15,834 nucleotides of DNA from positions 1-15,834 of the forward strand of contig JBAQRB010000271.1 in NCBI GenBank assembly GCA_049295655.1, given 5' to 3'. Below the pieces are notes generated by a model. That model made no database searches. It was not told where the DNA came from and saw only the letters and a program-made list of their open reading frames with translations. The stretch is from CAJBIL01 sp049295655. GTDB taxonomy: Bacteria > Pseudomonadota > Gammaproteobacteria > Burkholderiales > Rhodocyclaceae. Numbering within the stretch: position 1 is the stretch's first letter; every line of letters starts with the position of its first letter. The position numbers were made by a program, and so were the translations under genes. Positions 1 to 6,723 of the stretch are shown here, in pieces.

Positions 1-623
1 CACGCATACTGGGCGTCCTGGTCGAAAAGGAAAAAACGACCCCCGACACCTACCCGCTGACCCTGAACAGCCTCACTGCGGGTTGCAACCAGAAAAGTTC
101 GCGCGATCCAGTCATGAATGCCAGCGAAAGCGAGATACAGGCGGCGCTTGAGGAGCTACGCGGACGGACACTGGTACTGGAGACTTACGGTGCTTCCGGC
201 CGGGTCCTGCGCTACGCACAGAACTTCGGGAAATGCTACGCCCTGCCGCTGGCCAGTGTGGCGCTCCTGAGCATACTGATGCTGCGCGGCGCACAAACCG
301 TCAGCGAATTGCGTGCCAACTGCGAGCGGCTATACCATTTTGACGACGCTTCCTCGGTCGAGGCCTATCTCGAAGAACTCACCGCGCGCAGCAGCGGCGT
401 GCTGGTCACGAAGCTGCCCAAACAACCAGGATCACGGGAGCATCGCTGGACGCACCTGCTTTGCGGGCAGCCGGACCTGCCGGATGAACAGGCCCTGTCT
501 GGGCATGCTAATGCGGGCAGCAATGCAATGCTCGAAGAGCGTGTGGCCCGCCTTGAACACGAGCTAGCCGAACTGCGCAACGCCGTCAGCCAGATCACAG
601 GAACGCTTACCAGCCAGCCGTAA
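1..623 (+). CDS. yceH: YceH/DUF480 (UPF0502) family protein, 5'-truncated by the window edge
   Basis: Reading frame 3 is open from the left edge to the TAA at 621-623, giving 206 visible residues. They begin RILGVLVEKEKTTPDTYPLT, followed by a CNQKSSRDPVMN-like segment. This is the conserved N-terminal block of the YceH/DUF480 family, so only about 10-15 residues and the start codon should be missing; an ATG at 114 is internal to the domain and is not the true start. Family members are about 215 residues and fold as tandem winged-helix domains; a regulatory or DNA-binding role is suspected but the function is not established. The C-terminus (MLEERVARLEHELAELRNAV) has heptad spacing typical of a short coiled coil, possibly for oligomerisation. 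The gene converges on the NUDIX gene and shares its last 17 bp with it, so neither can have a separate intergenic terminator here. Family assignment is firm; function is unknown. Confidence 0.88.
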   Translation, partial: RILGVLVEKEKTTPDTYPLTLNSLTAGCNQKSSRDPVMNASESEIQAALEELRGRTLVLETYGASGRVLRYAQNFGKCYALPLASVALLSILMLRGAQTVSELRANCERLYHFDDASSVEAYLEELTARSSGVLVTKLPKQPGSREHRWTHLLCGQPDLPDEQALSGHANAGSNAMLEERVARLEHELAELRNAVSQITGTLTSQP

Positions 624-1164
624 TGACCTTCTCGGCCCAGAACAACGCGGTGATTGTCTTGGCATCGGTGATCCCGCCGTCGCGTATCGCATGGAGCGCT
701 TCTTCCAGCGACAGACTCAGCAAATCGAGAAACTCGCCGTGATCAAGCTGCGGTGCCGACTCCCGGTGCAGACCGCGGGCGAGGAATATCTCTATCCGCT
801 CGTCTGAATACCCGATGCACGGATGCATTACCCCAAGATAGCGCCATTCATCCGCACGGTGTCCGGTTTCTTCGCGCAGTTCACGGATGGCCGTTGCGAG
901 AATCTCTTCGCCCGGATCGATCTTGCCGGCCGGCAGTTCGAGGAACGAACGGTGTAGCGGGTAGCGATGCTGCCGCTCGAAGAGCAGCCTGCCGTCAGCC
1001 TGCTCGGCGACGATCACGACGGCGCCGGGGTGAAGGATGTACTCACGAACCGCTTCGTTGCCATCCGGCAGCGTTACACGATCACGGCGTACGTCAAGCA
1101 GCTTCCCCTTGAAGACTTGCTCGCTATCGATCTGTTCTTCATGAAGATGCGGATCGGTTTTCAT
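607..1164 (-). CDS. NUDIX hydrolase, probable ADP-ribose pyrophosphatase (NudF-like)
   Basis: A 185-residue protein with a near-complete Nudix box at residues 80-102 (G-x5-E-x7-RELREETGH), which binds Mg2+ and carries the catalytic glutamates. The final position, normally Ile/Leu/Val, is His102. The preceding ERQHRYPLHRSFLELPAG segment and the following GYSDERIEIFLARGL segment match the ADP-ribose pyrophosphatase subgroup, which cleaves ADP-ribose to AMP and ribose 5-phosphate in the cytosol. Other nucleoside diphosphate-X substrates are possible. The ATG at 1162-1164 is preceded by GGGAG (1172-1176 on the complement) at 7-nt spacing, supporting this start. The gene lies just downstream of the nuo terminator, only about 20 nt from its T-run, so it needs read-through or a promoter inside nuoN. 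ADP-ribose derives from NAD turnover, so a loose metabolic link to the NADH dehydrogenase is plausible but inferred. Confidence 0.9.
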   Translation of the reverse strand: MKTDPHLHEEQIDSEQVFKGKLLDVRRDRVTLPDGNEAVREYILHPGAVVIVAEQADGRLLFERQHRYPLHRSFLELPAGKIDPGEEILATAIRELREETGHRADEWRYLGVMHPCIGYSDERIEIFLARGLHRESAPQLDHGEFLDLLSLSLEEALHAIRDGGITDAKTITALFWAEKVITAGW

Positions 1165-1176
1165 TCAGTGGCTCCC

Positions 1177-1205
1177 AATAAAAAACGCCCCGACCAGCGG
1201 GGCGT
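1177..1205 (-). terminator. Rho-independent terminator of the nuo operon
   Basis: On the minus strand a perfect 7-bp stem (ACGCCCC / GGGGCGT, plus-strand arms 1185-1191 and 1199-1205, loop 1192-1198) is followed at once by a run of T (complement of the A-run at 1180-1185) and then ATT. It begins about 20 nt after the nuoN stop codon. The T-run exists on one side only, so it acts for leftward transcription. It should end most nuo transcripts before the NUDIX gene; incomplete termination would let the NUDIX gene be expressed as a minor operon tail. Confidence 0.85.
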
Positions 1206-1226
1206 CCTGAATGGTGCTTGCCTGGC

Positions 1227-2714
1227 TCAGAGCGAGCGCAGCAGCGAGTAGGCGCAAAGCGACATCAGCGTCTGCGGGAAGATCCCGAGCAGTGCGACGG
1301 CCAGACCGTTGGCCGACATCAGCACCTTCATGTCGAATGGCGCCGTGATGACTGCCGTATCGGTAGGCTGATCGAAGTACATGATCTTGACGACGCGCAG
1401 GTAGTAGAAAGCGCCGATCAACGAGAAGAGCACGGCAGCGATCGCCAGCCACAGGTAACCGGCAGCAACGACAGCCTGCAGCACCGAAAGCTTGGCAAAG
1501 AAACCGACGAAGAACGGAACGCCGGCCATCGAGAACATCATCATCATCATGACGGCTGCAAACCAAGGGCTGCGCTTGTTCAAGCCCTTGAAATCCTCAA
1601 GCTCTTCTGCCTCGAAGCCCGAGCGAGCGAGGAGCAGGATCATGCCGAAGGTGCCGGCACTGGTCAGTACGTAGGTGATCACGTAGAACATCGACGAGCT
1701 GTAGGCATTGAGCGCAAAGCGCGCATCGCCATTGACCACGCCGGTGACCAGACCGAGCAGCATGAAGCCCATGTGCGAGATTGCCGAATACGCAAGCATG
1801 CGCTTGAGGTTGGTTTGGGCGATTGCAGCCAGATTACCGATCGCCATCGAAAGCACCGAGAGGATGATCAGCATCATCTGCCAGTCCTGCGCAAGTACGA
1901 TCAGGCCATTGACCAGCATGCGGATGACGATGGCGAACGCAGCGAGCTTGGGGGCCGATGCGATGAACAGGGTAACGGCAGTCGGTGCGCCCTGATAGAC
2001 GTCGGGAATCCACATATGGAAAGGAACGACACCGAGCTTGAAGGCAATGCCGGAAACCAGGAAAACAAGGCCAAAGACCAGGATCGTCTTGTTGACCTGC
2101 CCCTGGTAGAGGCGTTCGGCGACCCCGGTGATTTCGAGCGTACCGGTCGCACCGTAAATCATCGACATGCCGTAGAGCAGCAGGCCGGAAGCCAGTGCGC
2201 CGAGCACGAAATATTTCATCGCGGCTTCGGTTGCCGTCACCGAATCACGGTTCAGTGCCACCATCGCATAAAGCGACAGCGAGAGCAGTTCCAGACCGAT
2301 ATAGATGGTCAGGAAGTGATTGGCCGAAATCATCACCATCATGCCCAGGGTGGCGAACAGCGACAGCGTGTAGTACTCGCCCTTGGCCAGATGCGGCCGA
2401 TCCAGCACATAAGCACGCGAGTAGAACATCACGACAATGATGGTCAAATAGAGCATCAGCTTCAGCAGGCTACCCATCAGGTCGCCGACGAACATGTTGC
2501 TGAAGGTATAAACGATTTCCCCGGTGCTCGTCGCGAAAGTAACGACGGCAGCGCCGACCAGCGTCAGCTGGGTCAGCGCGAAAGTCAGCGTACGCTTCTT
2601 GTCCTTGACAAAAAGATCGGCGAGCAGGATGACGCAGGTCATCGCGAGCAGGAAGATCTCTGCGCTCGCGGAGAGCAGGTCGGGCAGAACGAATTGCATT
2701 TCGGCAAGAGTCAT
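1227..2714 (-). CDS. nuoN: NADH-quinone oxidoreductase subunit N (antiporter-like proton pump)
   Basis: A 495-residue polytopic inner-membrane protein, one of three Mrp-antiporter-like pumps of the complex I membrane arm; family length is about 485-500 with 14 helices. Key charges are all found: Glu142 in the GLELLSLSLYAM segment, Lys167, Lys226 in FKLGVVPFHMWIPDVYQGAP, Lys256, and Lys408 in FFAKLSVL. These match E. coli NuoN E133, K158, K217, K247 and K395. I chose the ATG at 2712-2714 (MTLAEMQF), 12 nt after the nuoM stop. A TTG at 2724-2726 directly abutting that stop would add four residues (MVAA) and cannot be excluded; the Shine-Dalgarno (GGTAG) is weak, so coupling to nuoM is likely. 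A run of five methionine codons (1536-1550) lies in a transmembrane segment. This is the last gene of the nuo operon, with the terminator 20 nt downstream. Confidence 0.97.
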   Translation of the reverse strand: MTLAEMQFVLPDLLSASAEIFLLAMTCVILLADLFVKDKKRTLTFALTQLTLVGAAVVTFATSTGEIVYTFSNMFVGDLMGSLLKLMLYLTIIVVMFYSRAYVLDRPHLAKGEYYTLSLFATLGMMVMISANHFLTIYIGLELLSLSLYAMVALNRDSVTATEAAMKYFVLGALASGLLLYGMSMIYGATGTLEITGVAERLYQGQVNKTILVFGLVFLVSGIAFKLGVVPFHMWIPDVYQGAPTAVTLFIASAPKLAAFAIVIRMLVNGLIVLAQDWQMMLIILSVLSMAIGNLAAIAQTNLKRMLAYSAISHMGFMLLGLVTGVVNGDARFALNAYSSSMFYVITYVLTSAGTFGMILLLARSGFEAEELEDFKGLNKRSPWFAAVMMMMMFSMAGVPFFVGFFAKLSVLQAVVAAGYLWLAIAAVLFSLIGAFYYLRVVKIMYFDQPTDTAVITAPFDMKVLMSANGLAVALLGIFPQTLMSLCAYSLLRSL

Positions 2715-2726
2715 AGCGGCTACCAA

Positions 2727-4211
2727 TTATTGGATCTTGCTGACGGCGACGTGACGCAGCAGTTCATTGACCGAGCTGTGCATGACTTCGGTGAAAGGCA
2801 ACGGGTACAGGCCCATAACCAGAACGCCGGCTGCCAGCAGAGTCAGAATCAGGAATTCCCGGCCGTTGATGTCTTTCATCTCGGCCACGTGGTGGTTGGT
2901 CACCGATCCGAAGATAACGCGCTTGTACATCCACAGCGTGTAGGCGGCACCAACAATCATCGTCGAGGCGGCTGCGAAGGCAACCCAGAAATTGAACTTG
3001 ACCGCGCCGAGGATGATCATGAACTCACCGACAAAGCCCGAGGTTGCCGGCAATCCGGCATTGGCCATGCCGAAAAGCATGAAGAAGGCGGCAAATTTCG
3101 GCATGGTATTGACCACGCCGCCGTAATCGGCGATCTGACGCGAATGGACGCGGTCGTACATCACGCCGATGCAGAAGAACATCGCGCCGGCCACAAAACC
3201 GTGCGAAACCATCTGCACCAGTGCGCCCTCGATGCCGATGGCGCTGAACATGAAGAAACCGAGGGTCACAAACCCCATGTGCGCGATTGACGAATAGGCC
3301 ACAAGTTTTTTCATGTCTTCCTGAACGAGGGCGACAAAACCGATATAGACCACCGCAATCAGCGACATGGCGATGACCAGTCCAGCGAGTTCGTGCGAGG
3401 CATCCGGCGCAATCGGCAGCGAGAAGCGGAGGAAGCCGTAGGCGCCCAGCTTCAGACCGATCGCCGCGAGGACAATGGAACCACCGGTCGGCGCCTGAAC
3501 GTGCGCATCGGGCAGCCAGGTATGCACCGGCCACATCGGCACCTTCACCGCAAAGGCGATCAGGAAAGCAAAGAACAGCCAAGTCTGGGCGGTCAGATCG
3601 AGCGGCAGTTTGTGCCAGTCGAGGATCGAGAAGCTGCCGCCGGACTGGACGAAGAGATAAAGCTGCGCGATCAGGAAAAGCAGCGAACCGGCCAGCGTGT
3701 AGAGGAAGAACTTGAACGCTGCATAAACCCGGTTGTCGCCGCCCCAGATGCCGATGATCAGATAAAGCGGGATCAGCGATGCTTCGAAGAAGACGTAGAA
3801 GAGCATGCCGTCAAGCGCGCAGAAAATGCCGTTCAGCAGGCCGGACATGATCAGGAAGGCGGCATTGTATTGCGCGACCTTGCTGTCGATGACCTGCCAG
3901 CCGGCCACCACGACGATGATCGTGATGAAGCTGTTGAGAATGACGAACAGCATCGAGATGCCATCGACACCGAGGTGGTAGTTGATGTTGAAGCGCGGAA
4001 TCCACGGCATCAGTTCGACGAACTGCATGGCCGGCGTCGTGAGATCGAAGCCGGTATAGAGCGGAATCGTTACCAGCAGGCCGACAATCGCACCGGCCAG
4101 CGCCAGCATTCTGGCGAGCGGGGCGTTGCGATCGGATCCGGTCGCCAGCACCAGGAATCCGGCGAGAATCGGAACCCAGATAGCGAGGGAGAGAAGCGGA
4201 GTACCTGACAT
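2727..4211 (-). CDS. nuoM: NADH-quinone oxidoreductase subunit M (antiporter-like proton pump)
   Basis: A 494-residue integral membrane protein, the middle of the three antiporter-like subunits, which pumps protons using the conformational or electrostatic signal from quinone reduction. Diagnostic segments are FFEASLIPLYLIIGIWGG (Glu143, equivalent to E. coli E144), AFAVKVPMWPVHTWLPDAHVQAPT (Lys223, cf. K234), LAAIGLKLGAYG (Lys254, cf. K265) and SGFVGEF (Glu396, cf. E407). The PVHTWLPDAH motif is the family signature that separates NuoM from NuoL (PLHVWLPDSM here) and NuoN (PFHMWIPDVY here). The ATG at 4209-4211 lies 18 nt after the nuoL stop behind a modest GGGAA element. The TAA stop at 2727-2729 is 12 nt before the chosen nuoN ATG. 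Length is normal for the family (about 490-510), with no interruption. Confidence 0.98.
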   Translation of the reverse strand: MSGTPLLSLAIWVPILAGFLVLATGSDRNAPLARMLALAGAIVGLLVTIPLYTGFDLTTPAMQFVELMPWIPRFNINYHLGVDGISMLFVILNSFITIIVVVAGWQVIDSKVAQYNAAFLIMSGLLNGIFCALDGMLFYVFFEASLIPLYLIIGIWGGDNRVYAAFKFFLYTLAGSLLFLIAQLYLFVQSGGSFSILDWHKLPLDLTAQTWLFFAFLIAFAVKVPMWPVHTWLPDAHVQAPTGGSIVLAAIGLKLGAYGFLRFSLPIAPDASHELAGLVIAMSLIAVVYIGFVALVQEDMKKLVAYSSIAHMGFVTLGFFMFSAIGIEGALVQMVSHGFVAGAMFFCIGVMYDRVHSRQIADYGGVVNTMPKFAAFFMLFGMANAGLPATSGFVGEFMIILGAVKFNFWVAFAAASTMIVGAAYTLWMYKRVIFGSVTNHHVAEMKDINGREFLILTLLAAGVLVMGLYPLPFTEVMHSSVNELLRHVAVSKIQ

Positions 4212-4229
4212 ATCGTTCCCAGTCTATTT

Positions 4230-6311
4230 CTAGCTCAGACGCACGAAGAACTTGAAGGTCAGCAATGCGCAGACACCAAAGATCATCGTAAAGGCGTAGT
4301 GATAAATGTGGCCGGACTGGAACAGGCGAACGATGGTCGCCATCCAGCCGACAAGGCGGGCCGAACCGTTGACGAAAACTCCGTCGATCACGGCAACATC
4401 GCCGCCCTTCCAAAGTCCCTTGCCAAGCAGACGGGCGCCACCGGCAAAGACGGCCTCGTTGAACTTGTCAAAGTAGTATTTGTTTTCAAGCAGGGTGTAG
4501 ATCGGCTCGACGCGTGCCTTGATCGCAGCCGGGATATCCGGACGCTTGATGTAGAAGAACCACGACAGGGCCACGCCGGAAAACGCCAGCCAGAAAGGGG
4601 CCGTCGTCACGGCATGCGTCGCCATCGCCACGGCGCCGTGGAAATGGTGATGCAGCTCTTCCATCACCGGATGCGCCTTGGCATCGATGTAGATCGCGCT
4701 CTTGAAGTAGTCGCCGAACAGCATCGGCTCGACACCGATGAAGCCGATGATCACCGACGGGATGGCGAGCAGGACGAGCGGCAGCGTGACCACCCACGGC
4801 GTTTCGTGCGGCTTCTGGCCGGGGGCCAGGCCGTGATGGTGATCCGGCGAAACCTCTTCGTCATCATGGTCACCATCGTGCTGCGCATCGGCATGATGAT
4901 CGTCCTTGGCATGCGCATCATGGCCGTGCGCGTCATGCGCCTTGCCGAAACGCTCTTCGCCGTGGAAGACCAGAAAATACATGCGGAACGAGTAGAAGGC
5001 GGTCACAAAAACACCGGCCAGCACCGCAAAGTAGGCAAAACCGGAGCCGGGGATGTGCGAGAACTGCACGGCCTCGATGATCGAATCCTTCGAGTAGAAG
5101 CCGGCAAAGAACGGCGTTCCGATCAGGGCCAGCGAGCCGATCAGCGACGTGATCCAGGTAATCGGCATGTACTTGCGCAGGCCGCCCATGTTGCGGATGT
5201 CCTGATCGTGGTGCATGCCGATGATCACCGAACCGGCACCAAGGAACAGCAGCGCCTTGAAGAAGGCATGGGTCATCAGGTGGAAGATCGCCACCGAGTA
5301 GGCCGAGGCACCCAGCGCGACGGTCATGTAGCCGAGCTGTGAGAGCGTCGAGTAGGCCACGACGCGCTTGATGTCGTTCTGGATGATGCCAAGGAAACCC
5401 ATGAACAGCGCGGTGATCGCACCAATCACGATGACGAAGGACAATGCGGTTTCAGACAGCTCGAACAGCGGCGACATGCGCGCGACCATGAAGATACCGG
5501 CAGTCACCATCGTTGCTGCGTGAATCAGTGCGGAAATCGGGGTCGGACCTTCCATCGAGTCAGGCAGCCAGACGTGCAGCGGAACCTGTGCCGACTTGCC
5601 CATCGCGCCGATGAACAGCAGGATGCAGGTGGCCGACATCAGCGAAACGACGCTTCCGGTACCGAACAGCGAAATGCTTGCATCGGCGAGCGACGGTGCC
5701 TTGGCAAAGACTTCCGCGTAGTTCAGCGTACCGAAGTGGGCAAGAACCAGACCGATGCCGAGGATGAAGCCGAAGTCGCCGACGCGGTTGACCAGGAAGG
5801 CCTTCATGTTGGCAAAAATCGCCGTCGGACGGGTATACCAGAACCCGATCAGCAGGTAGGAAACGAGACCCACCGCCTCCCAGCCGAAGAAGAGCTGCAT
5901 GAAGTTGTTGCTCATCACCAGCATCAGCATGGCGAAGGTGAACAACGAGATGTAGCTGAAGAAGCGGTTATAGCCCGGATCGTCGTGCATGTAGCCGACG
6001 GTGTAGATGTGCACCATCAGCGAGACGAAGGTAACAACCAGCATCATCGTGACGGTCAACTGGTCGATCAGGAAGCCGACTTCAAACTTGTAGTCACCAG
6101 TCGTCAGCCACTGATAGACCGGACCATTGAAGGTATTGCCGGCCATCACATCCTTGAAGATCAGGTAGGAGCCGACGAAAGCGACGGCCACCCCGAGAAT
6201 CGTCACGGTATGGGCTACCCAGCGCGGAATCACGCGGCAGAACAGGCCGGCGATGATCGCACCGAACAGGGGCGCCAGCGGAACCAGCAGATAGAGTTTT
6301 TGCATTTCCAT
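4230..6311 (-). CDS. nuoL: NADH-quinone oxidoreductase subunit L (distal antiporter-like proton pump)
   Basis: A 693-residue membrane protein, the most distal pump of complex I. Conserved elements (numbering from the chosen ATG) are Glu145 in FFGWEAVGLVSYLLIGFW, Lys239 and the following PLHVWLPDSMEGPTPISALIHAATM segment with His264, and Lys352 in THAFFKALLFLGAGS. These correspond to E. coli E144, K229, H254 and K342. The C-terminal third contains the stretch expected to form the long lateral helix that runs along NuoM and NuoN, plus the last membrane helix. Residues about 459-502 form a His/Asp-rich hydrophilic loop described separately. Start choice: the ATG at 6309-6311 (MEMQKLYLLVP) has AAGGG 6 nt upstream; the TTG at 6315-6317 overlapping the nuoK stop and the ATG at 6303-6305 are alternatives differing by two residues each way. 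The stop is TAG. Confidence 0.98.
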   Translation of the reverse strand: MEMQKLYLLVPLAPLFGAIIAGLFCRVIPRWVAHTVTILGVAVAFVGSYLIFKDVMAGNTFNGPVYQWLTTGDYKFEVGFLIDQLTVTMMLVVTFVSLMVHIYTVGYMHDDPGYNRFFSYISLFTFAMLMLVMSNNFMQLFFGWEAVGLVSYLLIGFWYTRPTAIFANMKAFLVNRVGDFGFILGIGLVLAHFGTLNYAEVFAKAPSLADASISLFGTGSVVSLMSATCILLFIGAMGKSAQVPLHVWLPDSMEGPTPISALIHAATMVTAGIFMVARMSPLFELSETALSFVIVIGAITALFMGFLGIIQNDIKRVVAYSTLSQLGYMTVALGASAYSVAIFHLMTHAFFKALLFLGAGSVIIGMHHDQDIRNMGGLRKYMPITWITSLIGSLALIGTPFFAGFYSKDSIIEAVQFSHIPGSGFAYFAVLAGVFVTAFYSFRMYFLVFHGEERFGKAHDAHGHDAHAKDDHHADAQHDGDHDDEEVSPDHHHGLAPGQKPHETPWVVTLPLVLLAIPSVIIGFIGVEPMLFGDYFKSAIYIDAKAHPVMEELHHHFHGAVAMATHAVTTAPFWLAFSGVALSWFFYIKRPDIPAAIKARVEPIYTLLENKYYFDKFNEAVFAGGARLLGKGLWKGGDVAVIDGVFVNGSARLVGWMATIVRLFQSGHIYHYAFTMIFGVCALLTFKFFVRLS
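4806..4937 (-). other. Segment encoding a His/Asp-rich hydrophilic loop in NuoL
   Basis: This in-frame stretch encodes about 44 residues with 12 histidines and about a dozen acidic residues (patterns such as HDAHGHDAHA, DDHHADAQHD and PDHHHG). It sits between the FYSFRMYFLVFHGEERFG helix end and the next membrane segment, TPWVVTLPLVLLAIPS. Composition is low-complexity and strongly hydrophilic, so it should protrude from the membrane. Hydrophilic inserts of variable length are common at this place in proteobacterial NuoL; divalent-metal or proton buffering is possible but unproven. Confidence 0.75.
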
Positions 6312-6313
6312 AA

Positions 6314-6619
6314 TCAACCCTTCAGGCTGTCCAGATCATCCACATGGATGGTCTTCAGGTTACGGAACAGCACGACGAGAATCGCCAGACCAATCGCCGA
6401 CTCGGCAGCAGCCACGGTCAGGATGAAGAAGACGAAGATCTGTCCGGCGAGATCCTGCATGTAGTGCGAGAAAGCGATGAAGTTCATGTTCACCGCCAGC
6501 AGCATCAATTCGATGGCCATCAGTAGAACAATCAGGTTCTTCCGGTTGAGGAAGATGCCGACAACGCCGATCGCAAACAGGATCGCGCCGAGGATCAAAA
6601 AATGGGACAGTGTAAGCAA
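6314..6619 (-). CDS. nuoK: NADH-quinone oxidoreductase subunit K, TTG start
   Basis: A 101-residue protein with three membrane helices and the family's usual length (100-102). The two conserved membrane glutamates of the E-channel, E36 and E72 in E. coli, are Glu37 (LLMAIELMLL) and Glu73 (AAAESAIGLAI); they relay protonation from the quinone site towards the pumps. The start is TTG at 6617-6619, giving MLTLSHFLILGAILF, which aligns with family N-termini. There is no in-frame ATG nearby, and AGGGAGG (6624-6630) stands 4 nt upstream. An upstream in-frame start at 6667 would add 16 unrelated residues and run through an inverted repeat, so I rejected it. The TGA stop is 2 nt before the nuoL ATG. 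The gene follows an unusually long 104-nt spacer after nuoJ. Confidence 0.95.
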   Translation of the reverse strand: MLTLSHFLILGAILFAIGVVGIFLNRKNLIVLLMAIELMLLAVNMNFIAFSHYMQDLAGQIFVFFILTVAAAESAIGLAILVVLFRNLKTIHVDDLDSLKG

Positions 6620-6623
6620 GGTG

Positions 6624-6630
6624 CCTCCCT
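6624..6630 (-). promoter_or_regulatory. Strong Shine-Dalgarno that fixes the TTG start of nuoK
   Basis: On the minus strand AGGGAGG ends 4 nt before the TTG at 6617-6619. It is the strongest Shine-Dalgarno I noticed in the operon and supports initiation at a non-ATG codon. The spacing is somewhat short but acceptable. Confidence 0.75.
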
Positions 6631-6644
6631 GGTTCCTTCTGCAT

Positions 6645-6667
6645 GTGGCAGCGTCGCGCGCTGCCAC
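6645..6667 (-). repeat. Perfect inverted repeat (9-bp stem, 5-nt loop) just upstream of nuoK
   Basis: The arms GTGGCAGCG (6645-6653) and CGCTGCCAC (6659-6667) are perfectly complementary around a 5-nt loop. In the nuo mRNA this would fold 15 nt upstream of the nuoK Shine-Dalgarno. No U-run follows, so it is not an intrinsic terminator. A role in mRNA stability, processing or nuoK translation is inferred from position only. Confidence 0.7.
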
Positions 6668-6695
6668 TTCGAATTCTTAAAGTTCTTAGTTTCTT

Positions 6696-6717
6696 GTCGG
6701 CCAATCATCGGGCCGAC
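6696..6717 (-). repeat. Perfect inverted repeat (7-bp stem, 8-nt loop) just after nuoJ
   Basis: The arms GTCGGCC (6696-6702) and GGCCGAC (6711-6717) pair perfectly. The repeat begins 6 nt after the nuoJ stop codon and is followed on the transcript by an A-rich stretch rather than U, so it is not a standard terminator. It could protect the 3' end of an upstream processed transcript. Confidence 0.6.
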
Positions 6718-6723
6718 CGCTCT

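Noticed and set aside
1536..1550. (CAT)5 trinucleotide repeat inside nuoN, encoding five Met in a row.
   Set aside because: It is short, in frame, and falls in a hydrophobic membrane helix where Met is common. Changes of one repeat would not shift the frame, so it is not a convincing phase-variation tract.
1218..3290. A 690-codon open frame on the plus strand, antisense to nuoN and nuoM, plus similar long antisense frames opposite nuoL (4299-5342, 5520-6464), nuoI/H (7787-9052), nuoF (11310-12344) and nuoD (13111-14025).
   Set aside because: Their products are rich in His, Gln, Asp, Glu and Arg with no recognisable domain, as expected when the complement of hydrophobic, GC-rich codons is read. 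They lie opposite well-conserved nuo genes. They are shadows of codon bias rather than genes.
6620..6667. Upstream in-frame start for nuoK giving a 117-residue product.
   Set aside because: It would read through the inverted repeat and add residues not found in the family; the TTG at 6617-6619 gives the standard 101 residues and has a strong Shine-Dalgarno.
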